The translations under genes and the position numbers were made by a program. From Herbaspirillum chlorophenolicum (lineage in GTDB: Bacteria; Pseudomonadota; Gammaproteobacteria; Burkholderiales; Burkholderiaceae_D), in NCBI RefSeq assembly GCF_001189955.1, contig NZ_LFLT01000006.1:96809-160808 (forward strand): a stretch of DNA of 64,000 bases, read 5' to 3'. The notes under the pieces are model-generated. The model worked only from the letters and a program-made list of their open reading frames with translations. It searched no databases and was not told the DNA's origin. This document shows, in pieces, positions 52,835 to 61,711 of the stretch (its first letter is position 1; every line of letters begins with the position of its first letter).

Positions 52835-53671
52835 ATGAACAAGCAAGAATCCGAACACTCTCTTTTCACCCGGCTGCGTTTTGTGTTGGTCAATACCAGC
52901 AGTCCGGGCAACATCGGCTCGGCCGCGCGGGCCATCAAGACCATGGGCTTTTCCGAGCTGGTGCTGGTCAATCCGCGCTTTCCCGACGCCGTACATGAAG
53001 ACGAAGCCGTGGCCTTCGCCAGCGGTGCGCTGGACGTGCTGCAGAACGCGCGCGTGGTTGGCAGCGTCGAGGAAGCGTTGCAGGGCTGCAACTTTGCCGC
53101 CGCCGTGAGCGCCCGCCTGCGCGAATTTTCGCCGCCGGTGGTCACGCCGCGTGCGCTGGCTGGACAACTGTCGCAAGACATCGGCCTGAACGCCGCGCTG
53201 CTGTTCGGCAACGAACGTTTCGGCCTGCCCAACGAGGTGGTGCAGAAATGCCAGGCGCTGATCAACATTCCGGCCAATCCCGATTACTCCTCGCTGAACC
53301 TGTCGCAAGCGGTGCAGGTGCTGGCCTATGAATGCCGCATGACCGAGCTGGAACTGCGCGGCGGCCCGATGCAGACCAGCGGCGACGCCCGTGCGCCGGG
53401 CGAGGTCGGCTTCCAGGGCAGCAGCGCCAGCGTGGCCGAGATCGAAGGCATGTTCGATCATCTGGAGCAGGCGCTGGTGGCGATCGATTTCCTCAATCCC
53501 GACAATCCCAAGAAACTGATGCCACGTTTGAAACGCATGTTCTCGCGTGCCCAACTGGAGGCCGAAGAGGTCAACATCCTGCGCGGCATTGCCCGCCAGA
53601 TCCTGGCGCCCAAGCAGGCCAAGGCCGGTGCGGCGGATAAATCGTCCGATAAGGGAGAACAGAATGGCTAA
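52835..53671 (+). CDS. trmJ: tRNA (cytidine/uridine-2'-O-)-methyltransferase TrmJ
   Basis: The 278-residue SPOUT-class methyltransferase has an N-terminal VLVNTSSPGNIGSAARAIKT, a knot region (ALLFGNERFGLPNEV, INIPANPDYSSLNLSQAVQV) and the longer C-terminal helical part typical of TrmJ. It 2'-O-methylates position 32 of tRNA using SAM. Its last eight bases overlap the next gene. Confidence 0.9.
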   Translation: MNKQESEHSLFTRLRFVLVNTSSPGNIGSAARAIKTMGFSELVLVNPRFPDAVHEDEAVAFASGALDVLQNARVVGSVEEALQGCNFAAAVSARLREFSPPVVTPRALAGQLSQDIGLNAALLFGNERFGLPNEVVQKCQALINIPANPDYSSLNLSQAVQVLAYECRMTELELRGGPMQTSGDARAPGEVGFQGSSASVAEIEGMFDHLEQALVAIDFLNPDNPKKLMPRLKRMFSRAQLEAEEVNILRGIARQILAPKQAKAGAADKSSDKGEQNG

Positions 53672-54386
53672 GTTGACCCTGGACCGCATCCTGCAATCGC
53701 AGGGCTTTGGCTCGCGCAAGTATTGCCGCGAACTGATCGAGGACGGCGAAGTGGCCGTCAACGGCGAAGTGGTCGACAACTATCGCGCCACGCCTGATAC
53801 CGACAAGCTCATGCTGACGCTGTTCGATGAGCAGTGGGAGTACCGCGAGCACGTCTATATCGCGCTCAACAAGCCGCCCAATTTCGAATGCTCGCGCAAG
53901 CCCAGCCACCATCCCGGCGTGCTGACCATCCTGCCGGAGCAGTTCACCTGGCGCGACGTGCAACCGGTCGGCCGGCTGGACCACGACACCACGGGGCTGC
54001 TGCTGATGTCGGACGACGGCAGCTTCATCCACGCGCAGTCCTCGCCCAAGCGCCATGTGCCCAAGGTCTATGCGGCCACCACCGCCGAGCCGGTGACCGA
54101 AGCGCTGATCGCGCAACTGAAGGCTGGCGTGCAACTGCACGACGAACCGGCGCCGCTGGCGGCGTCGCGCTGCAGCCAGCTGGGCGAACATTTGCTGGAG
54201 ATCGTGCTGGAGCAGGGGAAGTATCACCAGGTCAAACGCATGCTGGCTGCGGCCGGCAACCATTGCAGTGCCTTGCGCCGGACCGCCATCGGCGGTTTGC
54301 AGCTGGATGCGCTGGCGCTGGAAGAGGGGGAGTGGTGCTACCTCGATGCGGCGCAAATGGCGCTGCTGGTGCCGGAGCAGGGTTGA
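53664..54386 (+). CDS. RsuA-family pseudouridine synthase
   Basis: The 240-residue protein has an N-terminal S4 RNA-binding domain (TLDRILQSQGFGSRKYCREL, DGEVAVNGEVVD). The catalytic domain has the active-site Asp in VGRLDHDTTGLLL and the C-terminal motif KYHQVKRMLAAAGN. It is likely a 16S rRNA enzyme (RsuA modifies U516), though the exact target is not proven. The start overlaps trmJ by eight bases and has AAGGGAG upstream. Confidence 0.88.
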   Translation: MAKLTLDRILQSQGFGSRKYCRELIEDGEVAVNGEVVDNYRATPDTDKLMLTLFDEQWEYREHVYIALNKPPNFECSRKPSHHPGVLTILPEQFTWRDVQPVGRLDHDTTGLLLMSDDGSFIHAQSSPKRHVPKVYAATTAEPVTEALIAQLKAGVQLHDEPAPLAASRCSQLGEHLLEIVLEQGKYHQVKRMLAAAGNHCSALRRTAIGGLQLDALALEEGEWCYLDAAQMALLVPEQG

Positions 54387-54489
54387 GGATTCACTGAATT
54401 GACGACTGGCCGCCCAACGGCGGCGGTGTTTCAGCTGACTTGTCGCTCCTGCTTTTGCAGGAGGCGACAGAAGCTGGCTGGCAGACAAC

Positions 54490-55416
54490 TCAATGCCGGA
54501 TATCTCCCACCTCGGCACTTACATCGCTGGCGAACAGCAGGGCGCAGTCCACCGCGTCGAACTCGTAGTGCTGGCCGCAGAAATCGCAGTCGATGGCGAG
54601 CTTGTCCATTTGCGTCAGCGCGTCCTCGACTTCTTCCCGGCCCAGCATCTTGAGCATGTTGCCGACCTTCTCGCGTGAGCAGGAGCAGTGGAAGTGCGGA
54701 TGCACGGGGTCGAACACGCGGATGGTCTCTTCCCAGAACAGGCGGTGCATCAGGGTGCTGATGTCGGTGGACAGCAGTTCCTCGCGGCGCAGGGTGTTGC
54801 CCAGCATGACAAAGTGGTTCCAGGTGTCCAGCTCGCTGCCTTCGGCCTTGGCGGTCGGCGCGTTGATGCCGCCTTCGCTGGGCAGCTTTTGCAGCAGCAT
54901 GCCGCGCGATACCTTGCCGTCGGCGGCCAGCCACAGCTTGGTGTCCAATTGCTCGGAACGCAGCATGTAGTTTTCAATGACGGTGGCCACATTGTCGCCG
55001 TCCAGCGGCACGATGCCCTGGTAGGGTTGCTGGCCGGGCAGTTTGTCCTTGGGGTCGAGCGTGATCACGAAGCGGCCGTGGCCTGTCGCATTCACCAGTT
55101 CGGTCAGCGTGGCTTCGTCGGCGATGGCCGCGTCATCGGCCAGTTTGGCGGTAGCGCGCAACTGCAGCTCGGAGTCGCACTCCACCACCAGCAGCTTGAT
55201 CGGGCCGTCGCCGTGGATCTGCATGACGATCATGCCGTTGAACTTGAGGTTGGCCGACAGCAGGGCCGATGCCGCCAGCATTTCGCCCAGCAGCGTCTTG
55301 ACCGCGGCCGGATAGTCGCGGCGGGCCTGCACCTGTTGCCAGGTGTCGGAAATTTCGACCAGCTCGCCGCGCACGGGAGCGTTGTCGACCAGGAATTTTT
55401 GCAGCGTGTCTTTCAT
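54490..55416 (-). CDS. hslO: Hsp33 redox-regulated chaperone
   Basis: The 308-residue protein has an N-terminal Hsp33 fold and a C-terminal zinc-binding switch (CSC near residue 235, then CDFC about 30 residues later), whose cysteines form disulfides on oxidative stress and activate holdase function. The start at 55416 (MKDTLQKFLV) fits the family; 13 upstream codons do not. Confidence 0.93.
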   Translation of the reverse strand: MKDTLQKFLVDNAPVRGELVEISDTWQQVQARRDYPAAVKTLLGEMLAASALLSANLKFNGMIVMQIHGDGPIKLLVVECDSELQLRATAKLADDAAIADEATLTELVNATGHGRFVITLDPKDKLPGQQPYQGIVPLDGDNVATVIENYMLRSEQLDTKLWLAADGKVSRGMLLQKLPSEGGINAPTAKAEGSELDTWNHFVMLGNTLRREELLSTDISTLMHRLFWEETIRVFDPVHPHFHCSCSREKVGNMLKMLGREEVEDALTQMDKLAIDCDFCGQHYEFDAVDCALLFASDVSAEVGDIRH

Positions 55417-55472
55417 TCTTTCTTTCCAGGCAGCGCGCCGGCGCTGCCTTGTCAATGCCAGTCCAGGCGTGC

Positions 55473-55997
55473 TCAGGCGATGCGCTTGAGCTTGGCCTTG
55501 AACTGCTGCGCGCGCTCGACGTAGCTGTCGGTGCCGGCGTGCATGCGCGCGATATCTTCTTCGGAGAGCTGGCGCACGGCCTTAGCCGGGGCGCCGATGA
55601 TCAGCGAGTTGTCGGGGAATTCCTTGCCTTCCGTCACCAGCGCGCCGGCGCCGACCAGGCAGTTCTTGCCGATCTTGGCGCCGTTGAGCACCACGGCCTG
55701 GATGCCGATCAGGGCGCCTTCACCGATGGTGCAGCCGTGCAGCATGGCCTGGTGGCCGACGGTGACATTCTTGCCGATCACCATCGGATAACCGATGTCG
55801 GTATGCAGCACCGCGCCTTCTTGCACGTTGCTGTTTTCGCCGATGGTGATCAGTTCGTTGTCGCCGCGGATGGCGACGTTGAACCAGACGCTGGAATGCG
55901 CTTCCATCTTCACCTTGCCGACCACGGTCGAGGTGTCAGCCACGAAGGCGGTTTCGTGGATGTCGGGAATTTCTTGCTCTAATTGATAGATTGCCAT
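55473..55997 (-). CDS. Gamma-class carbonic anhydrase-like protein
   Basis: The 174-residue left-handed beta-helix protein has hexapeptide repeats (VVGKVKMEAHSSVWFNVAIR, VTVGHQAMLHGCTIG). The His residues at the zinc site (the His in HTDIGYP, and in GHQAMLHGC) are present. It is related to YrdA/PaaY; activity in this subgroup is often weak or absent. It is 56 bases after hslO on the map and transcribed toward it. Confidence 0.88.
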   Translation of the reverse strand: MAIYQLEQEIPDIHETAFVADTSTVVGKVKMEAHSSVWFNVAIRGDNELITIGENSNVQEGAVLHTDIGYPMVIGKNVTVGHQAMLHGCTIGEGALIGIQAVVLNGAKIGKNCLVGAGALVTEGKEFPDNSLIIGAPAKAVRQLSEEDIARMHAGTDSYVERAQQFKAKLKRIA

Positions 55998-56039
55998 AAT
56001 AAAATCGTCTCCTCGTGTTGAACCCGCCTTTTTTGCCGC

Positions 56040-56957
56040 TTGCGCCTATATGGTGGCGAAGCTGGCGTCATCAACCGCATATTTTACCGTCCCTTGAAAG
56101 AAGCATCCTTGGATCACGCCTTGCCCTCACTTGAAATCCTTTCATTCAACGGCCTGCGCGTCGGCGCTTTGGTTTGCCTGAAAGAAACCCGGCCGGAAGC
56201 CAAATGCGCAGCAGTCAATGCCTTGCATGCGGTCTGGCATGATGGGGGATTGGCGCTGGAGCAGCAGGAGGATCTGGCTGCCAGCGACGCCGGCGATGGC
56301 ATTCCGGGCCGTCCAGGCAAGCCGGAACTGGTGTCGCCGTTGCAAGTGAAGTCGCGCTCGATGCGCACGCCCGAGGGGCGGGCGGCGTTGATCCACGCGT
56401 TGGCGCATATCGAATTCAACGCGATCAACCTGGCGCTGGATGCGGTCTGGCGTTTCGCCGATATGCCGCGCCAATTTTATGTTGATTGGCTGCAGGTGGC
56501 GGCGGAAGAGGCCTACCATTTCTCGCTGTTAGCCCAGCATTTGGAGACGCTGGGCTATGCCTACGGCGATTTCACGGCGCATAACAGCCTGTGGGATATG
56601 GCTGAAAAGACCCAGTCCGACGTGCTGGCCCGCATCGCCCTGGTGCCGCGCACGCTGGAAGCGCGCGGTTTGGATGCGGCACCGCCGGTGCGCGCCAAAT
56701 TGGCCCAGGCGGGCGACCAGGCGGCGGCTGAGATCCTCGACATCATCCTGCGCGACGAGGTGGGGCACGTGCTGATCGGCAACCGCTGGTTTGCCTGGCT
56801 GTGCGAGCAGCGCGGGCTGGATCCGGTGCCCACTTTTGCCGAATTGTCGATTCGCTACAAGGCGCCGCCGTTGCGTGGGCCGTTTAACCTGGAGGCAAGG
56901 AAGGCTGCTGGTTTTTCGGACGAGGAATTGTTGATGTTTAAAGATATGGCGGGCTGA
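56040..56957 (+). CDS. DUF455 ferritin-like protein
   Basis: The 305-residue protein has helical DUF455 signatures with Glu and His residues suited to a di-iron site (ALAHIEFNAINLALDAVWRF, VAAEEAYHFSLLAQHLETLG, RDEVGHVLIGNRWF). DUF455 proteins are related to the MiaE/ferritin superfamily; the substrate is unknown. No ATG is available at the N-terminus: TTG at 56040 or 56094 are candidates, so the start is uncertain. Confidence 0.8.
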   Translation: MRLYGGEAGVINRIFYRPLKEASLDHALPSLEILSFNGLRVGALVCLKETRPEAKCAAVNALHAVWHDGGLALEQQEDLAASDAGDGIPGRPGKPELVSPLQVKSRSMRTPEGRAALIHALAHIEFNAINLALDAVWRFADMPRQFYVDWLQVAAEEAYHFSLLAQHLETLGYAYGDFTAHNSLWDMAEKTQSDVLARIALVPRTLEARGLDAAPPVRAKLAQAGDQAAAEILDIILRDEVGHVLIGNRWFAWLCEQRGLDPVPTFAELSIRYKAPPLRGPFNLEARKAAGFSDEELLMFKDMAG

Positions 56958-57105
56958 TGAGATTGAATTGCGCCGAGTGCTTTGTAAAAAAAGCATGTTT
57001 TTGTATCGGAACTTGTTTTCATCGGCTGGCAATGCGATAACAGCCATGCTATTACTGCCGGGTTCTGATCCATCGAGGGATCTTATTTCAGGAAAGGGTG
57101 ACACT

Positions 57106-57453
57106 ATGAAGACGATGTCCAAACTGTTGTTCGGCCTGGCGGCGGCAGGTGCCGCCGTTGCCTTGCTGGCCGCATGCCAGAAGAAGGATGAGGCCGGTCC
57201 GGCGGAAGCGCTGGGCAAGAAGATCGACGGCGCCGTGCAGGAAGCCGGCAAGCAGATCGACCAGGCGACCGACAAGACCAAGGAGCAGTCCTCGGATGCC
57301 AGCAGCAAGTTGGGCGAGGCGATGGACCAGGCCAAGGAAGATGCCAAGTCCGCCTATGAAAAGACCAAGGAAGGCGCCAAGGAACTGACGCAAAAGGCCG
57401 GTGAGAAGGTGGCGGAGGCTGGCCAGAAGATCCAGGATGCGGCCAAGAAGTAA
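57106..57453 (+). CDS. Small amphipathic-repeat lipoprotein
   Basis: The 115-residue protein has a lipoprotein signal with lipobox LLAAC at about residue 23-24. A highly charged K/E/A/Q-rich helical tail follows, with 11-residue-like periodicity similar to LEA/YtxH proteins (AMDQAKEDAKSAYEKTKEGA). It is probably a stress-related envelope protein; no function is assigned. Start 57106 has GGAAAGGG upstream. Confidence 0.8.
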   Translation: MKTMSKLLFGLAAAGAAVALLAACQKKDEAGPAEALGKKIDGAVQEAGKQIDQATDKTKEQSSDASSKLGEAMDQAKEDAKSAYEKTKEGAKELTQKAGEKVAEAGQKIQDAAKK

Positions 57454-57487
57454 TCCGTTTTCAGTTTGATAAGGCCGTAAAAAACAG

Positions 57488-57510
57488 AAGCCTCCGTATG
57501 GAGGCTTTTT
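57488..57510. terminator. Bidirectional rho-independent terminator
   Basis: A stem AAGCCTCC / GGAGGCTT with GTAT loop is followed by T on the plus strand and, a few bases on, by a T-run on the minus strand. It lies between the convergent lipoprotein and lipase genes. Confidence 0.85.
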
Positions 57511-57529
57511 CATTTGCCGGCTCGAGGCC

Positions 57530-58459
57530 TTAGTCCTGCGCGCTGTGGATTTCTTCGATCACCATTTGTTGTATCGACGGCTCCAGCGCCAGCGCGACAT
57601 GGCCGATGCCCGGCATGGCGATATTGCGGGCTCCCGCCAGGTGGGCCGAGCTTTGCGGCGAGATGATGTTGTCATGATGCGAATAAATGGAAACGATGGC
57701 GCTTAACGCATCGGCCTCTTCGGTCGCGGCCAGTTTTTGCAGCCATTCGCTGCTGCGGCCCTCTTCGTAGCGTCCCAGCCAGTTCATCTCGCCGCAGTTG
57801 ATGCCGATGCCGAAGTTGGCGATGGCGGTTCCATGATGCGGCGTGCCCAGCGTGACTACCTTGGCGATATGCGTGGTGCCGTGGTCGCGCAGGTAGGCGC
57901 GTGCCGCCAGGCCGCCCATGCTATGGGCGACGATGACGATCTTCTTTTGTCCGGTCTCGGCCTGCACGCGCCTGACGGCGGCGTCGACCAGCGGCGCATA
58001 GCCGTCGATGCTGCCGAATACCGGCTCCATGTCCAGCGCGTAATGGGTGATGTGGGCTTCGCGCAGGGCCAGGCTCATCCATCGCCAGTAGCCGCTGTTG
58101 CAGCCGTAGCCGTGGATCAGCAGTACCGGCAGGGAGGTGGTGTCGGGATAGGTGAACTGGTCGAAGCGCAGGAAAGGCATCGCCCATGAGGAACACAGCA
58201 TGGTGGCGCGGTATTCGCGCAGGAACAGCTTGCCGATTTGCAGCCAGGTGATTTCGATGGGAGTCGACGTGCGGCCGCGGTAGGGCCAGGTCAGGAAGAA
58301 GCTGTTGGCGGTGACCTGCGCGCGCAGCAGCAGCACGATGCCGATGCCGCCGAGTGCCGCCAGCGCAATGGGCCAGTCGAAATGCCGCAACAGAAAGTAG
58401 AACAGAACCGCGATAGCAAGCTGGATCAGGAGCAGGGTTCTGGAAATGCGGGAAATCAT
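57530..58459 (-). CDS. Membrane-anchored lipase/esterase of the alpha/beta fold
   Basis: The 309-residue protein has two N-terminal hydrophobic helices (about 5-22 and 30-47). The hydrolase core follows, with LLIHGYGCNSGYWRW, nucleophile elbow AHSMGGLAARAYLR, HHDNIISPQSSAHL carrying a likely Asp and a late His (GIGHVALALE). It resembles triacylglycerol lipase/PGAP1-like enzymes. The substrate is unknown. Confidence 0.85.
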   Translation of the reverse strand: MISRISRTLLLIQLAIAVLFYFLLRHFDWPIALAALGGIGIVLLLRAQVTANSFFLTWPYRGRTSTPIEITWLQIGKLFLREYRATMLCSSWAMPFLRFDQFTYPDTTSLPVLLIHGYGCNSGYWRWMSLALREAHITHYALDMEPVFGSIDGYAPLVDAAVRRVQAETGQKKIVIVAHSMGGLAARAYLRDHGTTHIAKVVTLGTPHHGTAIANFGIGINCGEMNWLGRYEEGRSSEWLQKLAATEEADALSAIVSIYSHHDNIISPQSSAHLAGARNIAMPGIGHVALALEPSIQQMVIEEIHSAQD

Positions 58460-58571
58460 GCGTGGCTGGGTCCGATGCGGTCAGGGGAGCGGATATGCCG
58501 GAGGCACGTGTTTGCGCAGAGCATAGCAGAGCCCCGTGTCGGATCCATGACGCTATGTCGGCTGGAATTCC

Positions 58572-59105
58572 CTATGTGCTTTTCGGATCGGCGGCGCCGG
58601 TGGCGGCCTTGGGCTTGGCGGTCGGGGTAGAGTTGACCAGCCGCGTGCCGACGATCCTGTCATGCAGGAACTGGCGCTGCGGATCGAGGTAGATCGTCAG
58701 GGCCCATAGCAGCAGATTGCCGGCCGGGATCAGCACCAGCATCCAATGCCGGTCGCTCATGGTCGATGCCAACGCCAGGCCGGGCAGCACCCACAGCCAG
58801 GCCAGCAGGAAACGAAAGGTAGCGCGCCAGATGCCGACCGGTCGGCCCGAGAGGTCCACCAGCTTGAAGCGCCAGGTCTTCATTGCCAGGGTTTGTCCGC
58901 CATGGAGCCAGAACCAGATGAAATAGGTAGCCAGCACCAGGAATAGCCAGGCTTCCAGCGCATGGCGCAGATAGAGCGCGTGGCGCTGTTGCAGCAAGGT
59001 CGAGAACAGCCAGCCCGAAATAAACAGGACGCCGAACAGCAGCATGGATTCGTAGAGCATGCTGCTGAGGCGGCGGCGCAGCGAAGGCGTGGTCATGTCC
59101 TGCAT
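58572..59105 (-). CDS. RDD-family membrane protein
   Basis: The 177-residue protein has three hydrophobic segments and the RDD pattern (RRRLSSMLYESMLLFGVLF, WRFKLVDLSGRPVGIWRATFRFL, and the terminal LHDRIVGTRLV). It is downstream of the sigma-factor operon genes in the same direction, after a 253-bp gap. The start at 59105 has GAG at usable spacing; the codon-1 ATG at 59168 gives an unlikely leader. Confidence 0.85.
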   Translation of the reverse strand: MQDMTTPSLRRRLSSMLYESMLLFGVLFISGWLFSTLLQQRHALYLRHALEAWLFLVLATYFIWFWLHGGQTLAMKTWRFKLVDLSGRPVGIWRATFRFLLAWLWVLPGLALASTMSDRHWMLVLIPAGNLLLWALTIYLDPQRQFLHDRIVGTRLVNSTPTAKPKAATGAADPKST

Positions 59106-59358
59106 GGTGTCTCGGTATTGAAATTTATTGATGTGCGCAACAGGCGATAGCGACCCTGTGGCGGCCATGGTGTCATGGATGGTAATGCAATCGACGGGAC
59201 TTGCCTACAAGCAGGCTTGATTGAAGGCAAGGCGACGATACGTCGCTGCCGTCGAGAAGGCACGTATCGGCATGGCGACGCCATGTGCAGCGGAAGATGT
59301 TCGAAGAGGAGGAGGCAAGCGCTGCAGCCAACAGCCCGCAGCGAACGACACGGAAAGC

Positions 59359-60192
59359 TTAATTGCTCTCGGCAACCGTGGCCGAGGTGGAAACCACGGC
59401 ACTTGTGACCACGGCAGGAGGAGTTGCTGCTGCCTGTGCCTGAGATTGGGGGATGGCGCCGGGTTGCGGTGTCGCCTGCGAGCCAGGGGCCAGCGCTGGC
59501 GCTGCGGCCGGCGGCAGCGGACGGTCCAGTGCCTCTGCCGGCAACTGGATGGTGGGGGCTGCGTTACCTGGCGCGGAAGGCAGCTTGGCAACTCGCTTGG
59601 GCAACTTGGCTTGCGCCAGTTTTTTCTTTTGCTCGACGGAGAGTTGCTGGTATTTATTCCATTGTTCGTTCTTCTCTTCGGCATCCAGCTTTTTGGCGCG
59701 GGCATAGTTGGTGCGTGCCGCGCTGCGTTGTGCCGGGGTCAGCTTGACCCAGTCGCGCATGCGATCATGCAGGCGCTGCTGTTCTTCCGGTTTCATCTTG
59801 GTGAATTTTTTGCCGATCGCCAGCCATTTTTCTTTCTGGAGGTCGCTCATCTTCACCCATTCGCCGGACAACGGTTCGAGGGCCTGTTGCTGCGGAGCCG
59901 ACAGGGTTGCCCATGCGAGCTTATTATCGGGTTTCTTGCCTGAGGACTTGGCGCCGGTGCCGGCTTTGGCCGGCGGCGACAAATGTGCGTCCGCGGGTGT
60001 TGCTGTCGATGCGTTTGCCTGGGGCGTTGCCGCAGGCGATGCTGCCACCGTTGCAGGCGTGGCAACGGGAGCGTTTTGTGCCGACGTCCACGCGCAGGTC
60101 AAGCCACCGGCCAGCACTGCCAGCGCCAGCGCAATGCGCGAGAGGCGATAAGGTGCTTTGGTGATGAGACCGGTGGAGTCGCGCATGGTCAT
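59359..60192 (-). CDS. DUF3106 exported protein
   Basis: The 277-residue protein has an N-terminal signal segment (about 14-38). A DUF3106 domain (about 90-205) is built of W-containing helices in the pattern LSAPQQQALEPLSGEWVKM, KWLAIGKKFTKMKPEEQQRL and MRDWVKLTPAQRSAARTNYA. The A/P/Q-rich tail covers the last 70 residues. The helical repeats recall periplasmic stress proteins of the CpxP/Spy sort, but this is only an analogy. Its ATG overlaps the DUF3619 stop (ATGA). Confidence 0.82.
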   Translation of the reverse strand: MTMRDSTGLITKAPYRLSRIALALAVLAGGLTCAWTSAQNAPVATPATVAASPAATPQANASTATPADAHLSPPAKAGTGAKSSGKKPDNKLAWATLSAPQQQALEPLSGEWVKMSDLQKEKWLAIGKKFTKMKPEEQQRLHDRMRDWVKLTPAQRSAARTNYARAKKLDAEEKNEQWNKYQQLSVEQKKKLAQAKLPKRVAKLPSAPGNAAPTIQLPAEALDRPLPPAAAPALAPGSQATPQPGAIPQSQAQAAATPPAVVTSAVVSTSATVAESN

Positions 60193-60599
60193 TGGTTCTT
60201 TTCTGCCAGGTAGGCGTTGAAGCCGTGATCCAGATAGGCCGACAGCGGAAGTTCGTCCGAGAGGACGGCCGCATCGATCTCGGCCAGGTCGGCCACGCGC
60301 TTGGCATTTTCGTGCTGGTAGATACCGGCGAACAGGATGATGCCGGCCAGGAGCGGCACCGCCACGCCCAGGCGGCCAAGCCAGGACGGCTGGCCGGACG
60401 ACATCGATCCGCCTGCGCCCAGCGCGCCGGCAAATACAGGCTGTTCCACGCGCACGGTGAGGGGCGCTTTTTTCTTGCGTGCGAGCGCCACGCGGCGAGC
60501 CGCTGCCAGACTTTGCAGAGTGTCGTCGGACATGTTGTCCAGGTTGGCGTCAAGCGCCATCTTCACCTTATAGGCGAATTGCAGTTCCTTGTTGTTCAT
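60189..60599 (-). CDS. DUF3619 single-pass membrane protein, probable anti-sigma factor
   Basis: The 136-residue protein has a cytoplasmic N-terminal half (helical, DANLDNMSDDTLQSLAAARR) and one membrane helix at about 83-103 (LGVAVPLLAGIILFAGIYQ). A short periplasmic tail reads DAAVLSDELPLSAYLDHGF. The topology and the four-base overlap with an ECF sigma gene fit an anti-sigma factor, although no RseA homology is claimed. Start 60599 has AAAGGA upstream. Confidence 0.78.
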   Translation of the reverse strand: MNNKELQFAYKVKMALDANLDNMSDDTLQSLAAARRVALARKKKAPLTVRVEQPVFAGALGAGGSMSSGQPSWLGRLGVAVPLLAGIILFAGIYQHENAKRVADLAEIDAAVLSDELPLSAYLDHGFNAYLAEKNQ

Positions 60600-61165
60600 A
60601 GTGTGATTCCTTTGGCTCTCAGAGCTTGAGCCAGCGCATGGGTTGCGCGAGAGCAATGGGTTTTGACGCTGCCTTCGGAGCAACCCATGGCGGCGGCCGT
60701 TTCAGCCACGTCCATGTCCTGCCAGTAACGCATCAGGAACGCTTCCCGTTGACGCGTCGGCAGCTTTTGGATTTCGGCATCGATCAGCGTCAGCGTCTGC
60801 TCGCGCTCGACCTTGTCGGCGCTGGATTCGGCGGCTTCCGAACCGTCTTGCGCTTCGAGGCTTTCGAGGACGTCGAAATCCTCCTGCCCAGCGCTGTCGC
60901 CACCAAAGCTGGAGAACAGGCTGACCCAGGTATTGCGTACTTTTTCGCGCCGGAAGAAATCGTGGATGGTGTTTTGCAGGATGCGCTGGAACAGCATCGG
61001 CAGTTCGTCCACAGGCTTGTCGCCGTATTTCTCGGCGAGCTTGATCATTGCATCTTGAACAATGTCCAACGCAGCTTCGTCTTTGCGTACGGCATACACC
61101 GCCTGTTTGAAGGCGCGGCGTTCGACATTTTCAAGAAAATCGGAGAGTTCTTTGTCAGTTGCCAT
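60596..61165 (-). CDS. ECF-type RNA polymerase sigma factor
   Basis: The 189-residue sigma-70 family protein has a region 2 (EAALDIVQDAMIKLAEKYGD, FFRREKVRN) and a region 4 helix-turn-helix (LPTRQREAFLMRYWQDMDVA, AAAMGCSEGSVKTHCSRATH). An acidic linker of about 40 residues separates them. It heads the operon sigma-DUF3619-DUF3106(-RDD), coupled by two ATGA overlaps. The order is familiar from Burkholderiales next to ilvI. No good ribosome site precedes the ATG. Confidence 0.9.
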   Translation of the reverse strand: MATDKELSDFLENVERRAFKQAVYAVRKDEAALDIVQDAMIKLAEKYGDKPVDELPMLFQRILQNTIHDFFRREKVRNTWVSLFSSFGGDSAGQEDFDVLESLEAQDGSEAAESSADKVEREQTLTLIDAEIQKLPTRQREAFLMRYWQDMDVAETAAAMGCSEGSVKTHCSRATHALAQALRAKGITL

Positions 61166-61711
61166 GCAGTACGGTTGCCGAGGGCGGACAGCCGGAAGTT
61201 ATCGATCGGAAGCAGACCGTGATCCGGCAGGAAAATGCGGGAGGCGCAAGAATTTGTTAAAAAAGCAGACCGAATCCTAGCAAAAATGGCCCTATTTGTC
61301 GTGGTGTTTCTCTGCAAATACCTTTGGAGCGCGAGTATTGGAGCAGTTTTCAGAGGATTTCTCTTGACCAAAATGATGCAACGCATTACTGTTTGTCTCC
61401 CGCCTCCCACACTTGGGGCGTTTTATGTTCTTTGTCGGTGCTTCACATAAGGTCGTGCCGATTCAAAGACGCGCTTTAATTTAAAGCTTGTTTGTTCTAA
61501 CCCGTGCCACAAGCGCGAGGGATCAGTAGAAGTCCATCTTGTACCAAGGCTGAACGAGTCGCGTTGAGCGGCATTTCGAACCTCACTACGGTTGGGGCGC
61601 AGAAATGGCGTGACCGCACAAAAAAGGGAAGCCAACGGCAAGCAGATGACTGCGATTCCGTCAGGAGAGAACATCCGATCAATTTCCAATGGACCTTGAA
61701 AGGAAGCAGTA
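61166..61711. other. Intergenic region, 546 bp, leader of ilvIH
   Basis: It contains the upstream region of the sigma gene and a long leader for ilvI. Visible items are a 54-codon upstream frame at 61286-61450, a TTGACC/N17/TACTGT promoter-like pair at 61364-61392 and a 15-bp dyad at 61473-61487. No known RNA family is recognised. Confidence 0.5.
61473..61487. promoter_or_regulatory. 15-bp dyad in the ilvI leader
   Basis: GCTTTAATTTAAAGC is a perfect 7-1-7 inverted repeat 225 bases before ilvI. AT-rich symmetry would suit an Lrp-like or other dimeric regulator. Confidence 0.35.
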
